Part shown: positions 7,172 through 11,703 of the stretch, one piece after another
Position numbering within the stretch: the first letter of the stretch is position 1
Layout of the letters: every line of letters begins with the position of its first letter
From: Acidobacteriaceae bacterium
Lineage (GTDB): Bacteria > Acidobacteriota > Terriglobia > Terriglobales > Acidobacteriaceae
Reading direction: 5' to 3'
Length of the DNA stretch: 11,703 nt
NCBI GenBank assembly: GCA_003165855.1
Contig: PMXH01000322.1
Coordinates: 1-11,703 of the forward strand
The notes under the pieces: generated by a model
What the model was told of the DNA's origin: nothing
Databases searched by the model: none
What the model saw: only the letters and a program-made list of their open reading frames with translations
Position numbers and translations under genes: made by a program

Positions 7172-7276
7172 GCTCTAATTCTAGCGGGGAGCGCAAACCG
7201 GGCGATAGTAACCAAGGTATCGGATGATTTGCATCGAAGACAGCGGCAGGCCGAACCCGTGAGGATTCCGAAAGCA

Positions 7277-7304
7277 GGACTGAACAATGCGGGACTGAAC
7301 AATG
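7277..7304 (+). repeat. Tandem 13-base repeat at the folK start
   Basis: GGACTGAACAATG occurs exactly at 7277-7289 and 7292-7304, a 15-base period. The second copy contains the first candidate ATG of folK; the ATG in the first copy is in the same frame (15 bases apart) but would only lengthen an already long leader segment. Confidence 0.75.
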
Positions 7305-7886
7305 TCCCACTCCGGTCGCATGCGGCCGAGAAAGATCTTAGTGGAAACTAACGGGATAAAGCGCGACTCTGCCTCGCCTACGACGTCGACTCTCGTCTAT
7401 CTTTCTCTCGGATCAAACGTCGGCGAGCGCGACGCGCAATTGCGTGATGCCCAGTCTCGGCTAGGCGCGGCCGGTCGCGTGGTGGCAGCGTCGTCTTTCT
7501 ACGAAACCGAGCCCGTAGAGTTCACCCAGCAGCCCTGGTTCTTGAATTGTGCGGTCGCGCTCGAAACCAGTCAGACGGCAGCACAGCTAATGACCTCGAT
7601 TCTCCGCATAGAGCAGGAAATGGGGCGCAGGCGCGTACAGAAGAAAGGCCCGCGCACCATCGACATTGACATTCTCTTGTTCGGCAACGTCATCGTCGAA
7701 TCGAAAGAGCTCACGATTCCGCATCCCGCAATGCACCTGCGTCGTTTCGTCCTCGAGCCTTTGGCGGAAATCGCGCCCGACGTCCAGCACCCGGTATTCA
7801 AGAAAACAATTCGCGAACTGCTCGACGCTTTACCAGCAGGGCAGGCGGTAAGACGGATACCTGGATCCGAGAGGGCCAACGACTAA
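7302..7886 (+). CDS. folK: 2-amino-4-hydroxy-6-hydroxymethyldihydropteridine pyrophosphokinase
   Basis: FolK (HPPK) transfers pyrophosphate from ATP to 6-hydroxymethyl-7,8-dihydropterin, the step before dihydropteroate synthase in folate synthesis. Visible motifs: LVYLSLGSNVGER (residues 31-43), the pterin-site FYETEPVEF...PWFLNCAV (66-85), and the family signature KGPRTIDIDIL (115-125) with Mg-binding D121 and D123, then IPHPAMHLRRFVLEPLAEIAPD (139-160). The core begins about 30 residues in, so the first 20-29 residues are extra. Possible starts are ATG 7302, ATG 7320 and GTG 7341; the last has a GAGAAAG-like sequence upstream and gives the most usual N-terminus. The 7302 start is kept as the longest. 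No folP or folB is adjacent. The 3' end runs into a heptanucleotide repeat that contains the TAA stop, and the gene converges on the Cys-rich gene with 21 bases between. Confidence 0.92.
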   Translation: MSHSGRMRPRKILVETNGIKRDSASPTTSTLVYLSLGSNVGERDAQLRDAQSRLGAAGRVVAASSFYETEPVEFTQQPWFLNCAVALETSQTAAQLMTSILRIEQEMGRRRVQKKGPRTIDIDILLFGNVIVESKELTIPHPAMHLRRFVLEPLAEIAPDVQHPVFKKTIRELLDALPAGQAVRRIPGSERAND

Positions 7887-7904
7887 CGACCACCGACCAA
7901 CGAC
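7877..7904. repeat. Four-copy heptanucleotide tandem repeat spanning the folK stop codon
   Basis: CAACGAC, TAACGAC, CACCGAC and CAACGAC follow one another without gaps. The TAA of the second copy is the folK stop, and the repeat fills almost all of the gap to the convergent gene. Confidence 0.85.
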
Positions 7905-7907
7905 GTC

Positions 7908-8564
7908 CTACGGCACGATGATTCGGCTGCCAGCTTCCTGCGGCGTAGCCACGGCCGACTGCTTCTCGGGAAACTGGGCAGCGAGAAAGTCGATGAAGGC
8001 GCGCGACTTCGGCCGGCCCGATGTGCGTCCGTGCGCCAGCCGAACCAGGAACACCAAAGCTTTCAGCACTTCGGAATCACGCAACGTGGAGTATCCCAAC
8101 TGTTTCTGCTCGGCCTCGCGAAACTGCTTCAGCATTTCTTCCACCTGCGCTGCCACCGCGTGCTGCGCGGCGCTGGTCAGGGGTTGCTCGTAGTGCAGGC
8201 CGGAATTCGTCAGCCGCTCATAGCTCGTGCTCAACGCCGTGAGCGCGGCGATCAGGTCACGATCATTCAGGCTGCGATCGGCGTGAGCCGCCTTCACCAG
8301 AGCGAAGCTCAAGCCCATGAGCAAGTGTTCCCGCTCATAGGTGAATTGCTCCGAAATCTCAACCTGCAGGAACAGCGACGCGCGGTCGAACTCGTCGGCG
8401 GAACGCGGCTTCTCATGTTCCCGCGCCTGCTGCAGATACGGGCAGTCGCTCGGACAATCGAGCGTTACTTCGCGCTGCTCGCCACAACACTGCGGGCAAA
8501 TGCGTCCGTGGACGGCGGGACAGAAGCGTTTCTCTTTGCGAACGTAGCAGATCGCGCAACTCAA
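7908..8564 (-). CDS. Cys-rich N-terminal hypothetical protein, putative zinc-binding (218 aa)
   Basis: I do not recognise a characterised family. The first 45 residues hold eight cysteines (C3, C6, C15, C23, C26, C27, C37, C41) and H19, in the arrangement CxxC...C...CPQCC...CPSDC. This suggests one or two structural zinc sites or a metal cluster. The rest (residues 50-218) is mostly helical, with no membrane segment or signal peptide, and ends ...SRIIVP. The start is TTG at 8564: AGGAG (8574-8578, minus strand) lies nine bases upstream and no in-frame ATG gives a sensible alternative. I have a memory of similar CPxCCG...CPSDCxYL proteins in Acidobacteriota and Deltaproteobacteria labelled hypothetical. 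Convergent with folK, it has no functional neighbour, so its role (DNA/RNA binding, protein interaction, redox) is open. Confidence 0.85.
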   Translation of the reverse strand: MSCAICYVRKEKRFCPAVHGRICPQCCGEQREVTLDCPSDCPYLQQAREHEKPRSADEFDRASLFLQVEISEQFTYEREHLLMGLSFALVKAAHADRSLNDRDLIAALTALSTSYERLTNSGLHYEQPLTSAAQHAVAAQVEEMLKQFREAEQKQLGYSTLRDSEVLKALVFLVRLAHGRTSGRPKSRAFIDFLAAQFPEKQSAVATPQEAGSRIIVP

Positions 8565-8573
8565 ATCGCGGTT

Positions 8574-8578
8574 CTCCT
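8574..8578 (-). promoter_or_regulatory. Shine-Dalgarno supporting the TTG start of the Cys-rich gene
   Basis: AGGAG on the minus strand, nine bases from TTG 8564. The nearby minus-strand ATG at about 8588 runs into a stop in its own frame, so it cannot be the start. Confidence 0.65.
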
Positions 8579-8619
8579 CTTCAGCATTATTGCACTAGAA
8601 ATGGGCCACCGGCCTTTGG

Positions 8620-8771
8620 CGATTAGCAATTGGCAATTAGCAGCTAGCACTGGCGAATTGACCAGCCGCGCGGGCGCTCGCGGGCGTTCGGCGAAGCCAG
8701 CGTATTGCGCCACGGGCGTAAATATGAGTCACTGGCTAATTGTTAACTGCCAATTGCTGGCGCGGAGCGCC
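8620..8771. repeat. Inverted-repeat-flanked intergenic element
   Basis: AGCAATTGGCA at 8625-8635 recurs inverted at 8748-8758, with similar TTAGCA/TAATT-rich surroundings on each side. Between the arms lies GC-rich DNA (about 8655-8725), and the right arm is followed by a small GGCGC/GCGCC hairpin (8759-8771). Within the left arm ATTAGCA occurs twice 15 bases apart. The structure suggests a small non-coding repeat element of MITE or REP type. No transposase is present. Confidence 0.55.
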
Positions 8772-8815
8772 GACGACGCCTCCCGCCGCGAGTAACCGCT
8801 CTGGCACGCGTGTTT

Positions 8816-8886
8816 GGGCCATTTCGGGAGCCTCCTTTGCGGATGAGCGTGTAAAAATGGCCCTTTGGGAGTGCTATCTTTGCGGA
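8816..8886. promoter_or_regulatory. Paired direct and inverted repeats upstream of the HU gene
   Basis: Two imperfect direct copies (GGCCATTTCGGGAG...CTTTGCGGA, 8818-8843; GGCCCTTTGGGAG...CTTTGCGGA, 8859-8886) are spaced about 41-43 bases apart, roughly four helical turns. In addition GGGCCATTT (8816-8824) and AAATGGCCC (8855-8863) form a 9-bp inverted repeat. They lie directly upstream of the HU promoter and could be operator sites. Confidence 0.4.
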
Positions 8887-8921
8887 ACCCGCGTAGAATG
8901 AGGGTGTTTTCCACAGGGCAG

Positions 8922-8930
8922 TGGTATAAG
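8922..8930 (+). promoter_or_regulatory. Extended -10 promoter of the HU gene
   Basis: TGGTATAAG has the TGn extension and five of six -10 bases. It would start transcription about 40 bases before the ATG. No good -35 is seen, which extended -10 promoters tolerate. A second -10-like TAGAAT is at 8894-8899. Confidence 0.55.
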
Positions 8931-8966
8931 ATCGAGCCCGCTGGAATTAAACTTCGTATCTTTTCA

Positions 8967-8972
8967 AGGAGG
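8967..8972 (+). promoter_or_regulatory. Strong Shine-Dalgarno of the HU gene
   Basis: AGGAGG four bases before ATG 8977, the best ribosome-binding site in the window, as expected for an abundant protein. Confidence 0.9.
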
Positions 8973-8976
8973 AAAT

Positions 8977-9270
8977 ATGGCATCAGGTTTGACCAAGACT
9001 CAACTCGTCCGCTACTTGGCAGAGAAGACTGAACTTCCCAACAAGACAGTTGCAGGATTTCTCGAGCAATTGGCCGACGTCGCTGTGAAGGAGACCAAGA
9101 AGAACGGTGTGTTCGTTGTGCCCGGCCTGGGCCGGTTGGTGAAGGCGCATCGCAAGGCCCGCGTAGGACGCAATCCGCAGACGGGCGAGCCCATCCAGAT
9201 CAAGGCCAAGACCGTGGTAAAGTTCCGCGTAGCCAAGGCCGCCAAGGACGCGATCGCTCCCAAGAAGTAG
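8977..9270 (+). CDS. HU/IHF family DNA-binding protein
   Basis: A 97-aa nucleoid-associated protein of the HU family, dimeric, that bends and compacts DNA. The N-terminal helices (SGLTKTQLVRYLAEKTELP and the following ADVAVKETKK) lead into the beta arm: PGLGRLVKAHRKARVGRNPQTGEPIQI, with the family signature GRNPQTGE at about residues 67-74 and the intercalating Pro at 69. The C-terminal strand and helix (VVKFRVAKAAKDAI) and a Lys tail close the protein. Length and motifs fit HU rather than the longer sequence-specific IHF, though the two cannot be separated with certainty. Codons are dominated by AAG for Lys, consistent with high expression. It has its own extended -10 promoter, a strong RBS and a terminator 18 bases after the stop, so it is a monocistronic, probably abundant transcript. 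Confidence 0.96.
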   Translation: MASGLTKTQLVRYLAEKTELPNKTVAGFLEQLADVAVKETKKNGVFVVPGLGRLVKAHRKARVGRNPQTGEPIQIKAKTVVKFRVAKAAKDAIAPKK

Positions 9271-9288
9271 TGTCTGTTATTGACATTG

Positions 9289-9322
9289 AATTCAAAGGCC
9301 GGCTTAGGCCGGCCTTTGAATT
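9289..9322 (+). terminator. Long hairpin terminator after the HU gene
   Basis: A perfect 15-bp stem (9289-9303 with 9308-9322) encloses a TTAG loop. The AATTCAAA/TTTGAATT outer part places T-rich sequence (TTTGAATTTCT) on the 3' side. The T-tract proper is short, so termination may be partial. By symmetry it would also work on the minus strand. Confidence 0.75.
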
Positions 9323-9348
9323 TCTGCAAGCCTGCATTTTGCCCGACT

Positions 9349-10287
9349 ATGCTGAACTGGATCGTAATTGGAATCGGCGATATCGCAACCCGTCGCGTTA
9401 TTCCCGCGATCCAACCCGAACCCAGAAGCCGCTTGTATGGCCTGGTCACGCGAGATCCGGCAAAGGCTGACCTCTACGACGTGCGGGCGTGGACGACCCT
9501 CGACGAAGCTCTCGCCGATCCCGCGGTTCAAGCGGTTTACATCGCCACTCCCGTTTTCCTTCACGCGCCCCAGACCATCCAATCCCTTCGCGCGGGCAAG
9601 CACGTGATGTGCGAGAAGCCCATGGCTATGAACGAGGCCGAAGCACGCTCCATGGTGCAGACCGCGGAAGAAGCTGAGCGCACGTTCGGCGTGGCCTACT
9701 ATCGCAGAGCCTATCCCAAGGTGCTGCGCGCGAAACAACTGCTCGAAGCCGGCGCCATCGGCCAGCCCCTGCTCGCCGAACTCACGTGCCACGAATGGCG
9801 CGATGAACAGGGAAGTCACCGCAGTTGGCTGATCGATCCAGCCCAAGCCGGAGGCGGACCGCTCTACGACATTGCCTCGCACCGCATCGACGTAGCGAAC
9901 TTCTTTTTCGGTCAACCCAACCGCGCTACCGGCTATCTTTCCAATGCGGTGCACTGCTACGCCGTGGAAGACAATGCCACGGTCATGATCGACTACGCGG
10001 GAGGCGTGCGCACCATCGTGGACGTGCGCTGGCATTCGAAGGTGAAGCGCGACCAATGCCGTATCCTGGGCACAGAGGGCGAAATGGAGTTAAGTCCGCT
10101 GAATGGTCCCGAGTTGATCTATCCCGGCGGCCACGAGAACATCCCGAACCACGCCAACGTACACGCCCCCATGATCGAAAATTTCGTGGACGCCGTGCTC
10201 GGCAAGGCTCCACTCATAGCCAGCGGAGCATCTTCGTTCTGGACGGACTGGGTGACGGAGCGAGTACGGCGAACCGACATCGTCTGA
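9349..10287 (+). CDS. Gfo/Idh/MocA family NAD(P)-dependent oxidoreductase
   Basis: A 312-aa dehydrogenase of the glucose-fructose oxidoreductase/inositol dehydrogenase family. Residues 1-115 are the Rossmann half, with the nucleotide loop GIGDIA (8-13), strand VYIATP (63-68) and the family EKP motif (CEKPMA, E89-K90-P91). Residues 120-312 are the C-terminal sheet domain with the catalytic region GGGPLYDIASHRIDV (168-182; D174, H178). The substrate, usually a sugar, inositol or derivative, cannot be predicted. ATG 9349 puts the first Rossmann strand at the N-terminus as normal. The in-frame TTG at 9280 lies ahead of a terminator hairpin and would add a meaningless leader. No clear SD is seen, and the hairpin ends only 26 bases before the start, so how it is transcribed is unclear. 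It converges on the CBS gene with 31 bases between. Its C-terminus (WTDWVTERVRRTDIV) is complete. Confidence 0.92.
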   Translation: MLNWIVIGIGDIATRRVIPAIQPEPRSRLYGLVTRDPAKADLYDVRAWTTLDEALADPAVQAVYIATPVFLHAPQTIQSLRAGKHVMCEKPMAMNEAEARSMVQTAEEAERTFGVAYYRRAYPKVLRAKQLLEAGAIGQPLLAELTCHEWRDEQGSHRSWLIDPAQAGGGPLYDIASHRIDVANFFFGQPNRATGYLSNAVHCYAVEDNATVMIDYAGGVRTIVDVRWHSKVKRDQCRILGTEGEMELSPLNGPELIYPGGHENIPNHANVHAPMIENFVDAVLGKAPLIASGASSFWTDWVTERVRRTDIV

Positions 10288-10318
10288 ATTCGAAGTGAAA
10301 CTCAACGGAAACTTGCCG

Positions 10319-10756
10319 CTAGCCCCCGGGGCCATCATTGGAGACATATTGCTCGAGCGACTCTAGTTCGCGGCTGAGGTCATCGACGCGCCACTCCAGC
10401 AAGTTGCGGATGGAGAGAATCCCCAGGAGCTTGCCGTTGTCGTCGGCTACCGGCAGATGACGGAAGTGGCGCTCCAGCATGGTGGTGAGCGCCTCGCCAG
10501 CACCGGTCTTCCGCGTTGCCATCTCCACCGGCGTGGTCATTAGTTCGCGGACCGGCGTGGTCTGCGGGTCGGTTCGGGTAAGCGCCATCTTGCGCAGAAC
10601 GTCGCGTTCCGTGAAGATTCCGGCAACCCGGTATTCGGAGTCGACGACAGCGACGGCGCCAACGTGGTGGTCGAGCATTTTGTTGACGGCGTCGGCTACG
10701 CTGGCATCCAGCGGAACCGCCGCGATTTCCCGGTCACAAAGTTCCAGCACGCTCAT
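10319..10756 (-). CDS. Two-CBS-domain protein
   Basis: A 145-aa protein made of a single Bateman module (two CBS domains), which usually binds AMP, ATP, SAM or another adenosyl ligand and controls a partner protein. CBS 1 runs about residues 8-62 (IAAVPLDASVADAVNKMLDH then VAVVDSEYRVAGIFTERDVL), CBS 2 about 73-130 (VRELMTTPVEMATRKTGAGE ... HFRHLPVADDNGKLLGILSI). A short acidic helix (VDDLSRELESLEQYVSNDGP) follows. The start is ATG 10756, supported by AGGAGG five bases upstream and a promoter 70 bases upstream. The longer frame to 10801 has no RBS. No domain is fused to the CBS pair, so its target must be another protein; adjacent genes do not reveal it. The ligand and function are unknown. 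Confidence 0.93.
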   Translation of the reverse strand: MSVLELCDREIAAVPLDASVADAVNKMLDHHVGAVAVVDSEYRVAGIFTERDVLRKMALTRTDPQTTPVRELMTTPVEMATRKTGAGEALTTMLERHFRHLPVADDNGKLLGILSIRNLLEWRVDDLSRELESLEQYVSNDGPGG

Positions 10757-10761
10757 AAACA

Positions 10762-10767
10762 CCTCCT
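10762..10767 (-). promoter_or_regulatory. Shine-Dalgarno deciding the CBS gene start
   Basis: AGGAGG on the minus strand (within GGAGGAGGT) five bases before ATG 10756. It rules against the upstream in-frame start at 10801. Confidence 0.9.
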
Positions 10768-10826
10768 CCGGCTTCCCAAGCACCCACTGAGCCGGGTCCA
10801 ATCCGAATCAGAAACAGGATTGATGA

Positions 10827-10854
10827 ATTATGCCCATGGCGAAGCCGATGTCAA
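10827..10854 (-). promoter_or_regulatory. Near-consensus sigma-70 promoter of the CBS gene
   Basis: On the minus strand TTGACA (10849-10854, perfect) and CATAAT (10827-10832, five of six) are 16 bases apart. Transcription would begin near 10820, leaving a leader of about 64 bases. It is the best promoter in the window. Confidence 0.78.
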
Positions 10855-10933
10855 GTAAATTGACGAGGAGTTCACGAAATCCTAGTTCCCTTTAGCCGGA
10901 AACGGAATCTTATCGAAGCTTTTCATTTGGACT

Positions 10934-11341
10934 TCAGCCCTTCCGCTCCGCGGTTCCCCCAAGGATAGCCTCCGCCTCAATCTCCACCAGAATCTCCGGC
11001 GAGATCAAAGCGCTCACCTGGACCATCGAGGTTGCGGGACGAATGTCGCCGAAGAACTCTCCATGCGCCTTGCCGATTTTCTCCCACTCCGCAATGTTGG
11101 TCACGAAGATGCGAGTGCGCACGACGTCTTTCATGCTGGCGGCAGCCTTCTGTAGAGCGCTCTCGATGTTCTTCAGAGTCTGCACGGCCTGGGCGAAAGG
11201 ATCTCCCACACCCACAATCTTGCCGTCCGGTCCGGTCGCTGTGGTGCCCGACACGTGCACGTAGGGTCCTACCTTCACTGCGCGCGAGTAGCCCACAATG
11301 GGTTCCCAAGGTGTCCCGCTGGAGATGTTCATTCTTTCCAT
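10934..11341 (-). CDS. Rid family protein (RidA/YjgF-like) lacking the catalytic arginine
   Basis: The 135-aa protein is a full-length YjgF/YER057c/UK114 fold. Landmarks are [18 protein letters not shown] (17-34), the helix [18 protein letters not shown] (50-67), [10 protein letters not shown] (73-82) and the C-terminal strands [14 protein letters not shown]...LVEIEAEAI (101-126). In canonical RidA, which hydrolyses reactive enamine/imine intermediates made by PLP enzymes, the segment reads PARS, with Arg105 binding the substrate carboxylate. Here it reads PATS, so T104 replaces that Arg. This matches the Rid subfamilies (Rid4-7) thought to lack imine deaminase activity. The conserved Glu (LVEIEAEA) is kept. 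ATG 11341 is taken as start (GAGGA about ten bases upstream); ATG 11332 three codons later is possible. It sits upstream of the CBS gene on the same strand with a 177-base gap and separate promoters. Confidence 0.92.
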   Translation of the reverse strand: MERMNISSGTPWEPIVGYSRAVKVGPYVHVSGTTATGPDGKIVGVGDPFAQAVQTLKNIESALQKAAASMKDVVRTRIFVTNIAEWEKIGKAHGEFFGDIRPATSMVQVSALISPEILVEIEAEAILGGTAERKG

Positions 11342-11384
11342 TTGCCTGGTTCCTCTCTTGCTTGGTTTCCGCTCGTGGACATTG

Positions 11385-11390
11385 ATTCTA
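11385..11390 (-). promoter_or_regulatory. Possible -10 element for the Rid gene
   Basis: TAGAAT (minus strand) lies 43 bases upstream of ATG 11341. The -35 region is poor (ATCAAA at 17 bases). Low-confidence call. Confidence 0.28.
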
Positions 11391-11454
11391 TTCGTTACGG
11401 GGGGTGTTTTGATTTAGCAGTCGACACCTGCGTGTGCTAATAAACTCGCTGCAA

Positions 11455-11464
11455 CCTTGCAAGG
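11455..11464. repeat. Short perfect palindrome in the gap before the last gene
   Basis: CCTTGCAAGG, 10 bp, followed at once by GCTTGCC. The gap 11342-11608 otherwise shows only a possible -10 for the Rid gene and AACTAGTT (11544-11551). The palindrome could be an operator half of a larger site, but nothing further supports this. Confidence 0.3.
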
Positions 11465-11608
11465 GCTTGCCAACGTCCAATGATCAGGGAAAACGATGCG
11501 CCCGATAAACAAAAGTCACTTGCGTTTGTGACCAAACTGGGATAACTAGTTAGTCACGAAGATTGGGGAGCCGTGCTGCAGCGCGGCTTTCAGGGAGCCC
11601 AAAGAGGC

Positions 11609-11703
11609 ATGATTCCGGAATCTCATCCGCTGCGGCAGCTGTTCCAGGAATTGGTAGGACGCCACTATGCCGAGGAGATCGGCATCCGCGATCCGCAAGT
11701 CGT
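11609..11703 (+). CDS. Hypothetical protein, N-terminal fragment (3' end outside window)
   Basis: The frame is open to the window end and begins MIPESHPLRQLFQELVGRHY, 31 complete codons. I recall acidobacterial proteins of unknown function opening with a similar MI.ESHPLRQLF sequence, which supports coding, but the family has no assigned function. The ATG at 11609 has only a close-by AGAGG. A GTG at 11573 (preceded by GGGGAG) is an in-frame alternative that would add 12 residues. The frame upstream is closed by TAA at 11543. Too little is present to predict a domain. Confidence 0.6.
   Translation, partial: MIPESHPLRQLFQELVGRHYAEEIGIRDPQV

Noticed and set aside
8759..8771. GGCGC/GCGCC hairpin as terminator for the Cys-rich gene
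   Set aside because: It lies upstream of that gene's start, is only 5 bp and has no T-run.
8031..8795. 254-aa plus-strand frame opposite the Cys-rich gene
   Set aside because: Antisense shadow that runs on into the intergenic repeat; the minus-strand gene has an SD and structured Cys motifs.
9280..9348. Upstream TTG start for the Gfo/Idh/MocA gene
   Set aside because: It would translate through the HU terminator hairpin and add 23 residues before the Rossmann strand.
9304..10056. 250-aa minus-strand frame opposite the Gfo/Idh/MocA gene
   Set aside because: Shadow of a gene with clear EKP and GGGPLYD motifs.
10757..10801. Upstream start of the CBS protein
   Set aside because: AGGAGG five bases before ATG 10756 decides for the shorter form.

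Overview
The window is GC-rich bacterial chromosome that reads like an Acidobacteriota genome, probably class Terriglobia. The pointers are a GloVer-repeat secreted protein, a Cys-rich hypothetical and a LolA-like hypothetical of kinds I associate with soil Acidobacteriota, and intergenic gaps filled with short palindromic dispersed repeats. The lineage is inferred from recall, not from a search. No phage, transposase, CRISPR, tRNA or rRNA is visible, and most of the window is ordinary housekeeping DNA.

Layout. The left edge (1-1098, +) is the C-terminal half of the membrane protease FtsH, closed by a strong intrinsic terminator. An SDR oxidoreductase (1175-1936, +), a secreted LolA-like protein of unknown role (2039-2920, +) and lpxC (3131-4042, +, TTG start) follow as apparently separate units. 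lpxC has a short leader that can fold into two mutually exclusive hairpins. Convergent to lpxC is a secreted GloVer tandem-repeat protein (4234-5558, -), broken by a one-base deletion at 4629/4630. A 550-base gap then holds a candidate promoter and a repeat, with no convincing gene.

Next come two minus-strand genes: a small helical protein (6109-6345) downstream of a receiver-like/PilZ fusion (6440-7171), which points to c-di-GMP signalling. Divergent from them is folK (7302-7886, +), whose stop codon lies in a heptanucleotide tandem repeat. folK converges on a Cys-rich protein of unknown function (7908-8564, -, TTG start). A 412-base repeat-rich gap leads to an HU-family nucleoid protein (8977-9270, +) with a strong promoter, RBS and terminator. 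A Gfo/Idh/MocA oxidoreductase (9349-10287, +) follows, convergent with a two-CBS-domain protein (10319-10756, -) that has a near-consensus sigma-70 promoter. A Rid-family protein lacking the catalytic Arg (10934-11341, -) is next, and the right edge holds the first codons of a hypothetical gene (11609 onward, +).

The genes serve mostly independent tasks: envelope quality control and lipid A (FtsH degrades LpxC in Enterobacteria, so having both here is notable but the link is unproven), folate synthesis, chromosome architecture and c-di-GMP sensing. I do not see a coherent novel multi-gene system. The best leads are the lpxC leader, the broken GloVer gene, the direct and inverted repeats upstream of HU, the unexplained Cys-rich protein and the non-canonical Rid protein.
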